Assembly (NCBI GenBank): GCA_012976225.1 | Contig: JAAVVG010000010.1 | Coordinates: forward strand, 682,001-746,000 | Source of the DNA: Golubevia sp. BC0850 | Lineage: Eukaryota; Basidiomycota; Exobasidiomycetes; Golubeviales; Golubeviaceae | DNA length: 64,000 bases | Direction of reading: 5' to 3' | Shown: positions 1 through 11,834 of the stretch, piece after piece | How the letters are laid out: each line of letters begins with the position of its first letter | How positions within the stretch are numbered: the first letter of the stretch is position 1 | Notes under the pieces: generated by a model | Told to the model about the DNA's origin: nothing | Database searches by the model: none | What the model saw: the letters and a program-made list of their open reading frames with translations, nothing else | Made by a program: the position numbers and the translations under genes

Positions 1-210
1 AGAGAAAGTATTGAAAAGAAAGCCAGACGGGAAAACAAGAGAGGATCTAAGACAATGATAGAAGAATTGGAGTTGAATTGGAAAGGGACAAACAGACAGA
101 GGATCACTGAGTTGAGTGAGGTAGAGTCAAAGAGAGATCGCGAGGAGAGATTTGGGGAACCAAGAGGAGACAAGAAGAGAGGAAAGAAAACCCAGAAATC
201 CATCTCAAGC

Positions 211-2343
211 TCAAGACATTTCGACTTCTTCACCTCCAGTGTTACCGAAGTGATTGTTTCCCTCCAAAGGTCTAGCTTGATGATAATTATGAGTTAAAGC
301 AGTGTTGAACTTCTTCCCACTTTTGGCAGCAGCAGCTTGAGCAGCCATGGCATCTGCAGAACCAGGTCCCGGAGGATAACCTTTAGCAGTAAAGTAGGGA
401 TGATCCAAAGCTCTCTTTGCAGAAATTCTTCCAGCTGGATCGTAAACCAGCATTTCTGTCAAAAGATCCAATCCATCTTTATCTAGAGTAGGGACAGCTT
501 TAGCCAGAGACACTCCTGTCCATTGAGGGAAGGACTTCTTGTAATCCGGTAGGGCTGTTACTCCTGGCCATTTCTGTTCGGTCGGCGTTCCAAGAGTTCT
601 GCATGGAGTAAAGAATGGGAATTGATGATTATGAGTTTATTAGAAAGAGGAAGATAGTCTCTTCAAAACGATTCAAGCGAACTCACCTGAAAATTCTAAA
701 GATTTCATCGATTTCACTATCTCCAGGGAAGAGAGGACTCTTCATTGCCATCTCAGCAAAGATACATCCCACACTCCACATATCAATAGCCGTACTGTAA
801 TGTCTACTTCCAAGTAAAACCTCTGGAGCTCTGTACCATAGAGTGACGACTTCGTGAGTGTAGGTTCTTAGCGGGATTCCGAAAGCTCTGGCCAGACCGA
901 AATCGGCCAGCTTGAGGTTACCTGACTTATCGATCAGAAGATTTTGAGGTTTGAGATCTCTATGAAGGATACGATGAGCGTGACAGTAGTAGATTCCACG
1001 GATCAATTGATGGGTGAATTTCTGGAGAAAGAGAAGATAGGGAGGTAGGGGTGAGAACATCGAATCTTGACTAAGATCTAGTTGATGAATTGGGAGTCAT
1101 CTTTTGAGATGAGCACAACAAGAGAAAAGCGGACAAAGTTCGGAAGCAGAGGGATAGAACCTCCCTCCCACTCTCTTGTGGCCCTGGTACGCCCCCTCTC
1201 ATTTCTTTGATCGCTTTTCCGATGATATTTGATTCAAACATGTTCATAACCATATCCACCCCCTTCTCCCATCTTCTTTGCCTCCATGTTGGTCCAACTC
1301 ACTCTAACCATGTCCTTTCCCAATCCCAACGAGCTCGCACTCTTATCCGAGTTGCCAGAAGCGTTGGCTACATTGTCCATATACTTCTTCAAATCCATAT
1401 CTAAGAACTCAAACACTAGGTAGAGTTTCGATTCAGAGTGAACGATGTCGTACAGCCTATGGGAAAGAGGGGTGGGAAGGGAGAGGAAGAGACAAGGCAA
1501 AGTGAGTAAGCAAACAGAAGAAGCAGGCTTTCAGGAAAACTAAACAGAATTTGACTTTGAATCAAAGCGAAATCGAAGAAGAAATGGGAAGGTATTCAAG
1601 GCAAAGTCGAGCTTGGGCCAGGGTTTGTCCGACACCAACAGTTCTTCTGGAGCACGTCGACCGCGAAGAGGGAAGTACGTGAAGCAACGCGATATTCAGC
1701 GGGAATCTTTCTATGAATAGTATGTCAACGTATTTTGAGCGCTGAAGGAGAGAGAGATGGATTCCAATTGCGAGCTTAGAGGTCGTTTGAAAGCAGCCGA
1801 CCCTTGAGCACAACAACAGCTCGGTCCTGGTCTTGTAAGAGCAGATGAGCTAAAGCGAAATTGATTGACCAATTGACAATAGCTTGAATCTTCATCTCAA
1901 CTAGTCTGAAAGAGACCATAGCCTCGATTGGGAGGAGTAGCAAAGTCTATCCCTTGCTTGTTGGTACCCAAAAATACCCTCCCCCATCGTTCGCTCTAAC
2001 CCTGCTGCTGTTTGCTTTGGCCGATTGAATGGTATTCACTCATAGAACCATTTGATGACCCTTTTCTGCTTGAACTAACACGCTCAGCTACAGGCTGTTG
2101 CAGTTATTAGCCGCTTCTGGTCTCCCTTGCAAGTAACTCAACTCACTGAACGATGGTCTCATCTTTGAGTTCTTTAAGTAAACTGATCTCTCTGATTGCA
2201 GTAGAAGGAACACCTTCATTATCATCATGTTCTAATCTGATCTTCTTTAGAGCTACGATTCTATTGTGAGATCTATCCCTAGCACGATAAACCACACCAT
2301 AAGTACCTTCTCCTACTTTGTCTAACTTCTCGTAATTGTCCAT
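211..2343 (-). CDS. CDK1: Cyclin-dependent kinase CDK1 (Cdc28/Cdc2)
   Basis: Master cell-cycle Ser/Thr kinase acting with cyclins in the nucleus. Four exons give 357 aa: 2343-2147, 1456-1303, 1021-687 and 598-211; all phases agree. Seen: glycine loop GEGTYG (residues 11-16), catalytic Lys in ALKK, an exact PSTAIRE helix (46-52), [11 protein letters not shown] and T-loop [13 protein letters not shown]. Family length is about 300 aa. The excess comes from a Ser/Asn-rich insertion before the [11 protein letters not shown] segment and a C-terminal tail of about 55 residues after the kinase core (Gly/Pro/Ala-rich, ending GGEEVEMS). The first intron is about 690 nt, long for this window. PSTAIRE makes CDK1 far more likely than another CDK; Pho85-type kinases are the main alternative. 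Confidence 0.95.
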
Positions 2344-2745
2344 TCTTGCGTGAGACTAGTCAAGTGAGGTTTCTTGAGGCGTTGGAGTGAAACAAAAGAA
2401 ACGAAGGAAAGGATTTGAATCAAGGGGAAAGGAAAGAGAGAAGGAAGAGAAAGGGAGAGAGGATTCAAACCCTCCCAACACAAGTCGCGTGTTCTACTGA
2501 TATCAACGCGAGTTGACCTTTCAGTCACAGTTTCAAGAGTCGAATCACAATTTGTAACATTATTGATTTGTTTTGTAGATTAGCAGATTGGGATTGAGAT
2601 TTTTGTTGCTTGCTCGGCTAATTTGCTTTCGAGCTGAATGACACCCTGAGCCGACCCCTTTGTTCTTTCTTCATCTTCCGATTCCTCCAGCATCTTTTCT
2701 CTTCTTCTTCTTTTTTTTTCTTTTCCTTTTTTGATTCAAGAAGTA
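2344..2745. other. Intergenic, CDK1 upstream region
   Basis: Between the CDK1 start and the prolyl oligopeptidase stop. It holds a 6-bp inverted repeat (TCGCGT/ACGCGA, about 2490-2515) and, on the minus strand, a GGTTTGAATCC stretch resembling a tRNA B box near 2460-2472. No complete tRNA fold could be drawn. A pyrimidine-rich stretch covers about 2690-2732. No gene seen. Confidence 0.5.
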
Positions 2746-5700
2746 TCAGATCTTAGAATCTGGAGCAGAGTCACGCATCTTAAGACCGAGAGCTCTCGAT
2801 ACGATAGCAACCTCTGTTACGAGAAACAGACAAGGGCAAAGCCTCGTCAGTTCACAAATACCTCTCGACGAGGATTACTCCCTAGATATTTGGCTTAGCA
2901 AAATAACTCACTATCAGCGTTCTCCTCGATTCTCTTCTGAGTACTCTTCCCACTTCCATGACCAGCCTTCAATTCCACTCTCAAAAGGATTGGGTTTTCA
3001 TTTTGAGGTCTTTGATGCTGAAGTTCAGCAGTAAGCTTGAAAGTATGAGCTGGAACTACTCTATCATCATGATCTGCGCAACAGAGAACTGTTAGAGGGT
3101 AAGTCTTGGTGGAAGAGACGTTGTGAAGAGGAGAATAGGTTCGGAGATAATCGAAAGCTTTGGGTTCACTGAGCAAAGGGAGTGGGGATTAAAGGGCATT
3201 TTGACAAGAGTTGATGTGAGTTCCGTCAACTAGTCGAAGAGAAGTAGAAGATGTCGAAAGGCAAAAGGGAATGCAACTCACTCTGGATTTCCGTAGTCGC
3301 TCGTCCATGCTCTACCGATTGTCCATCTGTGGAACTTGAGCATGTCCATTACCCCTACCTCAGCAACTGAAGTAGATCGAAAGGAAGGGGATGGTAGTTA
3401 GATCAGGGGTCAGCGACAACAAAGGAGCCAAATCCTTTGGTCCCCCCCCCCCGGGCCCCCTCTCCTCCAACCTTCATTATCTCACTCACTTCCAGCTCCG
3501 ACTCCATGTTCTTCAGTGCACTGATTGAGACAAGCAGCAACTCCAAGTCCACCATTAGATCCACCATTCAAGATGATCTTTCCTTTCTCCGCATACTTGT
3601 TTTCATGAAGGAACTTGCAAGCTCCAAGAGCGTCGTCGAAGACATTCTGTTTATTGAAAAGTCTGAAGAAAGAAGAAGAAGAAGAGAGAGAGAGAGAGAG
3701 AGCGTGTTACAGCTTCATCAGCAAACTCTCGAATCGTCTCAAACTCGAAGCATAGGGAGCAACTCACCTTCCAGCTTCGTGCCATGAGTCCCCATATTCT
3801 CCTCCACCTCTAGCATTAACGAAAGCCAAAACTCCTCCGTACTCAGTCACCCAAGTCAACATAGAAGGAGAGAAGGTAGGTCCAATAGGAATGTTGAAGC
3901 CACCATAGAAGTAAACCCAAGCAGGGTTCTTTCCATCCAATTTGGTTTCCTTTAATCTAGTAACGAACATTGGGATCTTAGTTCCATCTTTACTTTCAAA
4001 CCAGATTTGTTCAGAAATGTAATTATCGGGATTGATTCCGGAAACCTTGGTAGTGAGATAAGTTTCCTCTTTCTTCGAAGAAGAATCGAAAGAAAGTTTG
4101 GTGATGGTTCCTGGAGAAACGAAAGACATTGTTGAAACAAAAGCTTCGGAATCTTTACGACGTCCTGCGATTTGAGAGATGGTGCCAACAACTGTGGAGC
4201 AGGTTAGGGAGGGTTGGCGAAGGAAGAAGAAGAAAAGAAAGGGCAAGAGAGTCAGAAGAAGTGAAGGGCTTCTCTCTTGTGCTCTTCTCTCTAACAAAGT
4301 CAACAAGCTTCGTTAGTACCGTCTTTTCGGAGGTTCAGATTAGTTCTGGTTGCAAACTTACGATCAGGAAGCTTCCTCTCCAACTTCTTTCCACTCTTCC
4401 AATCAAACTGCCAAAGTTCGTCTTTGACATCTCTAGAGTAGACCAAAAGGAGCTTGTCATCATTAATGAGACTTGCGCTACTCAGCTTGGCCTTTGGATC
4501 TTCAGGGACGAAATCCTTGAACTCTGGACAGGCTCCTTTGAGGTGAGAAGGATGAGAGACTTCTTCTGCGTTTGAAGCTGAGATCTGACAGCTGACTAAC
4601 TTTGAGTTTGGAGCTCCTCCATTAGTCACTGGGATGAAAGTAGAAGAAGTGGTCAAGAAGATAACGTGAGCCTCATCAGACTCGGAATGAAAGTTCTCAC
4701 TCCTCCCAAGTCAACTCACTGAAAATGAATCTCTCTCCATCATTCCCAACATAATCCAACTGACTCTTGAATTCAGTAGCGACTGGAATCCATTTCATCT
4801 TCTCACTAACATCTTCCACAGATCCTTTCTCTAATTTAGCAACAAAAGTCCTAGATTTAGAATCCGTATCTTTCCCATTACTGACAATCAACCACTCTCC
4901 ATCGTCTGTAACTTCGGTAGCCCACATACTTGTTGGAGTTTCGACGTCCTTATCAATAACCAAAATATCATCTTTTTGATCAGTTCCAATTCGATGGAAC
5001 CATAATTTTGCATCCTTATTTTCATCAGTTTCAGTCCCTTTGTCTTTAGATTCGTCTATGGAAGGATAGGTTTGATAGAAGACTCCAGAGTTGTCTTCTA
5101 ACCAGGAAACACCACTGAATTTGACATTCTTGAGCACATCTAATAATCTATCTGGACCTCCAGTTTCATCAACTTTTGAATCTACAAAGCTAGAATCAGT
5201 CTTCCTAAAGTAAATGGTAAACCAATCTGATCCACTGTTGGAAATCCCATAAGCAAAGAGTTTACCATTTGGTGAAAAGCTGGTTAGAGTTAAAGCTGAA
5301 GTGTGATCTGATGATAAAAGGTTTTGATCAAACCATTTCTTTCCGATAGGTTTCATTTCTGAAGTCGAAGTTGCTTGAGAAGAGGCTGATGACATTTGAG
5401 ATTCTACTTCTGAACGATTTGCAACGTAAATGGTGGATTGAGGATCTAAACCTGAATTGAAGGAATAGTAATAGAGTCCATTGGAAGCTTCCCCTTTGCG
5501 AGAAGGACAAGAGAAACGGGGGTAGGAGAAGTTGGAAGAGAGCTTTGCGGAGTACTTTTCTCTTTCATCTGGAGGAGATGGTGAGGAGCAAGAAGGGAAG
5601 TTGGGGTAAAGGTAGAAAGAGAGGAAGAATGTGGATCAGATAGGTGGACTCGAAAAGGTGGGGGAGTGCTGGCAAGACCTTCGAGGTTTTCAGCTCTTGG

Positions 5701-6236
5701 AGACGCCTCTTCTCAGCATAAACGAGGAGCCTGATGATTCCAAAGTCATATCTGAATGATACTTTCGAGATTCTAGGTCCGTGTGAGTAAGCTGTATGCG
5801 ACCCTCTAACCCCTCATTCCGACTCATTCCCTTGTCACCTCCCTCTTCTCTCCATCCTCATTCCTACCCAATCTCTCCTCCGCTCCTCCGAAGTCTGCTC
5901 ACCTTTAACACCATTCAGATAGTTTGCAGTGAATTGGGCCTGTTTCTCAGTCCATTCTCTTGTCTCTTTGTTCTCTGAGCTAGGTTGCTCTAACCAAGAG
6001 TAAGGATCTGCCAATTGAACCTTTCCGTCCTTCTGAGACTCATAAGTGCTAGAATCGTCCGATCTACGAGATGTTGGGAATGGGTTAGAGATTGGATCCC
6101 AGCCTGGTGCAAAGTTAGTCATACTTCTGATTCTGATTCGGTGGAGGATAGAAGTTGATGGTTGAAGAGTAGAAGAAGATGTCAAGCTGAAGTTTGCTGT
6201 TAGAAGTTTAGGTTGAAGTCGCAAGTTGCGAAACAT
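2746..6236 (-). CDS. Prolyl oligopeptidase (S9A)
   Basis: Cytosolic-type serine endopeptidase that cleaves short peptides after proline. Eight exons, all in phase: 6236-5903, 5568-4720, 4628-4362, 4191-3768, 3662-3490, 3366-3282, 3168-2912 and 2813-2746, giving 818 aa. The order is N-terminal cap (DPYSWLEQP), beta-propeller ([32 protein letters not shown]), then the catalytic alpha/beta-hydrolase domain. Catalytic residues: Ser in GGSNGG, Asp in ADHDDRVVP and His in AGHGSGK. The first 38 residues before [10 protein letters not shown] are Arg/Ser-rich without acidic residues and look like a mitochondrial leader; an internal start at 6122 would remove it. The length exceeds the usual 710 or so because of this leader and acidic loops ([16 protein letters not shown]). 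Introns carry a C13 run (about 3441) and a GA microsatellite (about 3680). Confidence 0.93.
3441..3453 (+). repeat. Poly(C) run in an intron
   Basis: A homopolymer of about 13 C followed by GGGCCCCC, inside the intron between 3367 and 3489 of the prolyl oligopeptidase gene. It could be a sequencing or assembly weak spot. It does not affect coding. Confidence 0.7.
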
Positions 6237-6763
6237 GGAAGATTCTAACGATCTCAACCTCTTACAAGCCGCAGGATTTGACTTCTGATGCGAATCAGAT
6301 GGCAAGCGTGGGTTGGTCTTGTGGGTTACGATCAGACCTTGATAGGGAAGAAGAAGAGTCCTGCAAGTTCCAGTCAAGTGGGTTACAATACCTACAATAA
6401 AACATGGGTTATCGATTAGAGCATGAGTTAGAATCTTGTATGCAAATTCACATCCGAAATCGAATTCAAACTCGAGTGTGAAGAGAAGCGACAAGCCGTC
6501 CCTGGTAGTAAAGTAGTGCTAGGTGAAATCATCAAATCGATACCGTTCCAAAAAAGCAGACGAAAGCAAAACTACATTAAGAGAGTCAACTGAAAGGGAA
6601 AAGACCATCTCGTACAAGAAGAGAATGGGAAGGAAGAGAGGGAGAGGGGAGCACGTTGCAACGAGGGTTAGGTTCAAGAGGATTCAAGATTGGAAAGTGC
6701 TTGGATTGGATAAGGAGATGAAGAAAGTAGAAGCTAAGAAATCAAGGACCTGTGATCATCACT
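6237..6763. other. Intergenic
   Basis: Between the prolyl oligopeptidase start and the stop of the Sds3-like gene, both on the minus strand, so this should contain the oligopeptidase promoter. Short ORFs here show no family signature. Nothing else recognised. Confidence 0.5.
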
Positions 6764-9700
6764 TTACTGAACTTGTCCAGCTCCGGACGAAGGGTGCATA
6801 TGAGGATGAGTTTGAGACATTTGAGGTGGAGAACCAGCTTTAAGAGATCCTTGATGGAGGTTTTGAGGATGAGAAGAATTATGTGCAAAAGATTGGTGAT
6901 GACCATTTCGATTCGTCGGTACAGTAGCTTGCATTCCATTCCCATTCAAGTTGGAAACCGTTTGTTTGACCCCTTGATTCCTAGCTCTTTCCCTTTTCAA
7001 TTCTTTTTCTCTCATCCTTTCTCTTTCCTCTCTTTCCAATTCTCTAGAATGATGATCTTGATTTCGATGAGGAGCTATCGGTTGATGATCGCCTATCAGA
7101 GTATGAGATGAGAGCATAGATTCAGAAGGTCCAGCTCTTCCATTCATTGGATCGTAAGCGTAGATTCCGGCTTGGGATTGAGGATTAGACCTTCGTGGAG
7201 CTCGTTGAGGAACAGAAGCTTCTCCTTGAAATGGCATTGCCTCGAAATGTTGACCATGGACTTGATTTGCTTGATCGTAGTAAAACCCATCGGGAGCTCC
7301 AGCAGCGTAAGGATCGTTGGCAGCGTAGAAGTTGTTGACGTATCCAGCGGGGGCAATCTAGAATTGGAGGGAAGAATAAGGTTGGGTTCGGTGTCAGTTC
7401 CCAAACTCCATCTCCCTCTTGATGATAGACATCGAATCAATCAAAGATACTCACTCCCATGTTATCTAAATCATTCCAAATGTCTTGGGTTTCCAAACCT
7501 CTCAAACCTGGATAAGCAACAAATTCTCCCGCTCTACCTTGATCAACAGCTTCGCTATCCAATTCAATAGCTTCTCGATCTTTCATCTGAAGTTCATCCA
7601 CCTCTTGTTGGATAGCAGCAACTCTCTGTTTTCCGGCTTTCTTCCTAAAAGCAGAGGTATCTCTTCCGTGAGCAGAAAGTAAATCTTGACCTTGAAGTCT
7701 TGAAGGTCCAGCTAGACTATTCTCATGAGATTGAGAAGCCAAAGAAGGATCAAACCTAGGGTTTGGAGTTAACTCTGCTTCGAAAGCTTGGTATCGTCGA
7801 GTTGGACGCGGGACATCCAAAGTTCTCTTCTCTCGGTCTAACCTTCGTTTCTTCCTGGCAGTCTCGTCCATCATCGATCTTCGGAGTTCAACGGCGTCGT
7901 TCTGCGGATGGCGTGAAAGAAGAAAGGGGATGGAAGTCAGCGATCACAAGAAAGTGGAAAAAAATTGGATGAGGGTGAGCAGAAATGGAGCTTTACACTC
8001 ACCCTCCAGGAGCTCCAGCACCCCTCCTCGTCGGCTTTGGCTATGTCTTCGACACATCGCTCTTCTCTCTCCAACCAAGATTCGACCAATTTGAGTCTAT
8101 TATCTCGCTGAGTCTCGATGATGTTGGTGAGCTTGACCAAGTCAGGATGAGAACCTAGGAGGAGTCGAAAGAGAGGAAAGAAAGAGGGATCACGTCAGCT
8201 ACGAGAACTTTTTTCTCATCTCATCTCATCTCATCAAATTCAAACCAAGATCGACAACTCAAGAACTAACCTTCAAGAACCATCTCCGCTTCTTTCCTAG
8301 CCTCCTCCATTCTCTCCACATAAAGTCTGTCTCTAAGTTTAGCAAACATGATTTCAATCTTAGTCATTTGTTCCAAAGCTTCCTGCTTATGTTGAGCAGC
8401 CAAATCCGAATCAGCCAACCCAGCGTCTTCAATTTCCAAAACTTGAACAGAACTTCCCAAGGCAGGAGTATCATTTGCAGTCACGTTTCCAGATGCAATT
8501 CCCGAATTTGGATTAAGAGATCCTCTATCGGTGGCAAGATTTGAAGTTCCATCTTTCGAAGCTCTCATCTTTCTAATTCCTTCGTCATTTTCTTCACCTT
8601 CCGCTTCTGCTTCAGTATCAGCACCATCTAAGACTGGTGAAGCTTCTCTGCTGGTTCTTGCGCTCTGAGGATCTTCAGGTTCCATCGCGCTGATTTGAGG
8701 TGCGTTAGCTAGTAAACCCATTCCAGAAGAAGACAGTCCTCTAGATTTTCCTCTGACTTTTGAAGACATATTGTTGTTGTTAGTTGAAGAAGCAGTGGCA
8801 AGAGCAGCTAAACCATCTAAACCAGTAGCTTCTCCATGATCTCCTGCTTTTCCATCTTCCATTTCTAAATCTCCTTCTAAATCCTCTTCGTCCCCGTTGG
8901 CCTCCATGTCTGTATCTTGTTGATCTGTTGCGGTTCCCTCTCTAGTTGAAGCAGCTCCAGCAGATACGCCACCTCTTGCCCCTCTGCCTCTACCTCTTGA
9001 ACCCCTGCCTCTGCCTCTGCCTCTACCACGGGGATTACTAGCCTTGGTATTAGTTGTTGATGTAGTAGCAGTAGTAGTAGCTCCAGTCGGAGCAGTCGAA
9101 GTAACATCTCCACCAGAGCTTCTTCCAGATGATCTTCGATTCTTAGAACTCCTTCCTCTAGTCACCACAGGAGCTCTAGTCCTAGTCCCTCTTCTCACAC
9201 CATTCTTAGATCTTGAATTGGAATTTGGATCCGAATCATAAGGTGAAGTTGAAGAAGCTCTAGAAGACCTATCCTCTTCTTCATCTTCCTCCTCACCTTC
9301 TACCCTCTCCCTAGGTTGAACACGTTGAGTGTCGTCCATCCCTTCTTCGTCTTCATCTTCTTCTTCTTCATCCTCCTCATCGTCCTCCTCCTCCTCTTCA
9401 TCTGGACCACTGAGAGTAGGTCTCAACCCAGCTGATCCACCTCTTCCCTTTGCTGCTCTACCTCCAGCTCGGTTAGCTCCAGCTTCAGATCCAGAATCTT
9501 CATCGGTAAGATCACTTTCTCCACTGAATTCATCTGCAGTGAAACCAGCCTTGAGTGGACTGGATTGATTGCTAGCCTGTTGTTGTTGAGTGGTAGAAGC
9601 ACCGACGTTGCTGTCTGGATCTTTCCCACCATCACCATCTGCCATTAAAGCTTGATCTAATTCTTCTTCCTCTTCATCTTGATTTTGATCTTGCTGTTGC

Positions 9701-10038
9701 TTAGTCTTTCGATCTGGAGAGTTGGAAGAAGCATTAGAAGGAGTAGGGGAGGATGAGGGGGAAAGAGATGTAGCCTGCTTGGTATCAATGACTGGATCTT
9801 GCTGAGAAGGTTGTTGAGTTGAGCCATCTACCATCTCTTCATCTTCATCGATTTCTATATCTTGATCTTGACCATCTACATCTACGTCTACTTCTACCTC
9901 TCCCTCTTCTTCCTCCTCTTCTTCATCGAAAGGTAAAGGTTCTGTATCTGGTTGAGAGAGGTCGCTTGAGGAAGTTGGATCTAGTGTTTCATCAGCCGAA
10001 ACAGCCCGAGCTAAGCTGTGACTGCTACGAGGTGACAT
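6764..10038 (-). CDS. Sds3-like subunit of the Rpd3/Sin3 histone deacetylase complex
   Basis: Putative corepressor subunit of the nuclear Rpd3L/Sin3 complex. Exons 10038-8271, 8154-8003, 7901-7455 and 7357-6764 are in phase and give 986 aa. The first 550 residues are low complexity: poly-Glu/Asp tracts, SQ/QQ stretches and an RGRGRGRG basic patch (about 340-360). The Sds3-like domain spans about 555-645: KIEIMFAKLRDRLYVERM followed by the helix VLEGSHPDLVKLTNIIE and RDNRLKLVESWLE, as in Sds3, Dep1 and BRMS1. After it come a basic helix (RKKRRLDREKR) and a Gln/His-rich tail with an RE-rich coiled coil. Sds3 and Dep1 share this domain, so I do not choose between them. The long acidic N-terminus recalls Dep1. 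It is divergent from the YAR1-like gene across 342 bp. Confidence 0.82.
8213..8234 (+). repeat. Pentanucleotide (TCATC)n microsatellite
   Basis: Four to five tandem TCATC units in the first intron of the Sds3-like gene. Confidence 0.8.
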
Positions 10039-10380
10039 GTGGAGTGAAGTAATGTGACGGGATGGATTAGAATGGAGTAGGATGCTAGGAAGATGGAGAT
10101 GGGTGTGTCGGGTGAGAATAGAGAGCTATAGCTGGCTGGATGGGAGGAATCGACTGCAGCTGATTGGAGCTCTCTGGCAGAACTAAAAGATTGAATGATT
10201 GACTAGAAGTTGATGTCTTGATGTTATTGAAACGATTCAAGAAGTTTAATCAGTTGAGGATAGAGATGTCGGGTGGTTGGAGGTAACCTTGTCTTGAGAG
10301 AGATCCCTCTCTTCTCTTTCACCGCGCGAGCTAACAGCTTTTTCTCTCTATCCCTACAACCTCCTAATTCACTATAGAGG
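10039..10380. promoter_or_regulatory. Divergent promoter region, Sds3-like / YAR1-like
   Basis: 342 bp between two divergent start codons. Pyrimidine-rich stretches occur just before the YAR1-like ATG. No TATA box or specific operator was identified. Confidence 0.4.
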
Positions 10381-11580
10381 ATGACTTCAGTCACATTAAC
10401 AGAAGATCAGATAGATGACATTCTATTCTGCGCAAGGACTAATGAACATCAGGATTTGGTGGAGCTGTTGAAGGAATTGGGTGGAGAGGACAAGGAGAAG
10501 ATAGCTAGGATCTTGGATCAGGCAAAGACTGACACTGGCAATACAGCTTGGCATTATGCTGCTGCTAACGCTCATCTGGGTGAGTTAGTTCTTATCTCGA
10601 AATCAACCAGAAGAGCATGGGTAGAGAGTGAAGAGTGGGAAGGCAAGGCAAAGGAAGGAGGTGAAGAGAATCCAGAAGAAAGAAGGAAAGAGACTGGAGT
10701 CAAGGCCAGGCCTCTTCGTGGTAATTTCTGGCTGAACAGTTGGTACTATGTTTGGTCGATTATCACATGCCAGCTGATCTAGAAGGAAGGTCAGACCGAG
10801 GGAGAAAGTAGCTGGTAAAGAGAGCTCTACTCGATACTGCTTCTTTTGAAGGTCATCTCTTATTTTTGAAGCCAAACAGATACTCATCAACGTAGCCCTA
10901 GAATCAACCTGAGATCCTTCCAAAGAAGAACAGGACCTTTACCGGACCAAGATCTGACCACTCTCCATCTCTTCTCTCCCCTTCTCTCCCCTCCAGAAAC
11001 TCTCGAATCCTTAAATGCCTACCTTTCCTTCCCTCCCACCTCGTCAAATACTTCAATTCTCTCTCCAATGCTAAAACCAAACACCTCAGGAAACACACCT
11101 CTTCACTGGGCCTCTCTAAATGGACATCTCTCAGTTGTCAGACTCTTGATTTCCTGGATCGACAGCCTTCCAGCTCCAATCGTCTCGGAAATCAAATCTC
11201 AACACGATCTAATTCACAAGCAGACGAAGCAGAAGAGGAAAGAGGAGACTGAAAAGACAGCTACGGAAAACGGAGAAGAAGTTCCAAAAGAGGAAGTAGA
11301 GGAAGAGAAAGAAAGAGAGGAAAGAGAAAAGGATGAAGCTGAATTGAGACCACTTTGGGATGTTCCTAATAAAGCTGGTAGAGGTCCTATGTCTGAAGCT
11401 CAATTGGGTGGACATGAGGAATTGGTTAAATGGTTGTTGGAACATATGGTTTTGGGTGGGAAACAGGGGATTAGTGATGAGAGAGTGGAGAATGAGAAGG
11501 ATACGCCGACGCCAGCTGAGACGACTGAAGTTGAGAAAGGGGGATTGAGTGAGAAGGTCGAACAGGTTAAATTGGACTGA
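10381..11580 (+). CDS. YAR1: YAR1-like ankyrin-repeat protein (Rps3 chaperone)
   Basis: Two exons, 10381-10579 and 10997-11580, give 260 aa. In yeast, Yar1 escorts free ribosomal protein S3 during 40S assembly. Seen: an N-terminal segment TEDQIDDILFCARTNEHQDL and two clear ankyrin repeats, NTAWHYAAANAHL and NTPLHWASLNGHLSVVRLL, the second almost the Yar1 consensus (NTALHWASLNGKLDVVKLL). A degenerate third repeat is GPMSEAQLGGHEELVKWLLE. Between repeats 2 and 3 sits a charged Glu/Lys insertion of about 55 residues that yeast Yar1 lacks. The tail ends EKVEQVKLD, resembling Yar1's C-terminus. The 417-nt intron is long for this window. It could be another small ankyrin protein, but length and repeat sequence favour Yar1. 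Confidence 0.82.
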
Positions 11581-11834
11581 TCTCAGGGGAGACGGTAGAG
11601 GGGCAGCTTGAGAAATAAACGCAGATTCGCAAAATCTTATAGAGGTATCCGTTCTCTTCCTTGTATCATTCTTTTCTATCATCACTATTACTATTACTAT
11701 CATTGCTCTTTTTCCTGTTATATGATCTAATGTCCGAAATCGAGGTTTAATTCTTGGGGTTCATATAGAATCATATAGATTCGTCCATTTCTTCTTCTCT
11801 CCATATCTCCTTCCCATTGTTCCTCCTCTGTGAC

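Noticed and set aside
2455-2530. Possible tRNA gene on the minus strand
   Set aside because: The T arm and variable loop cannot be built: only 2 nt lie between a perfect AACAC/GTGTT stem and the T stem. There is no U33 and no D-loop GG.
4631-4719. Frame break in prolyl oligopeptidase when the nearest acceptor (about 4681) is used
   Set aside because: Using the next strong acceptor (ATCCCAG, exon starting 4628) restores phase and gives [14 protein letters not shown], which fits the family.
9329-9568. Plus-strand poly-Ser ORF
   Set aside because: Mirror of the poly-Glu/Asp tract of the Sds3-like gene on the other strand.
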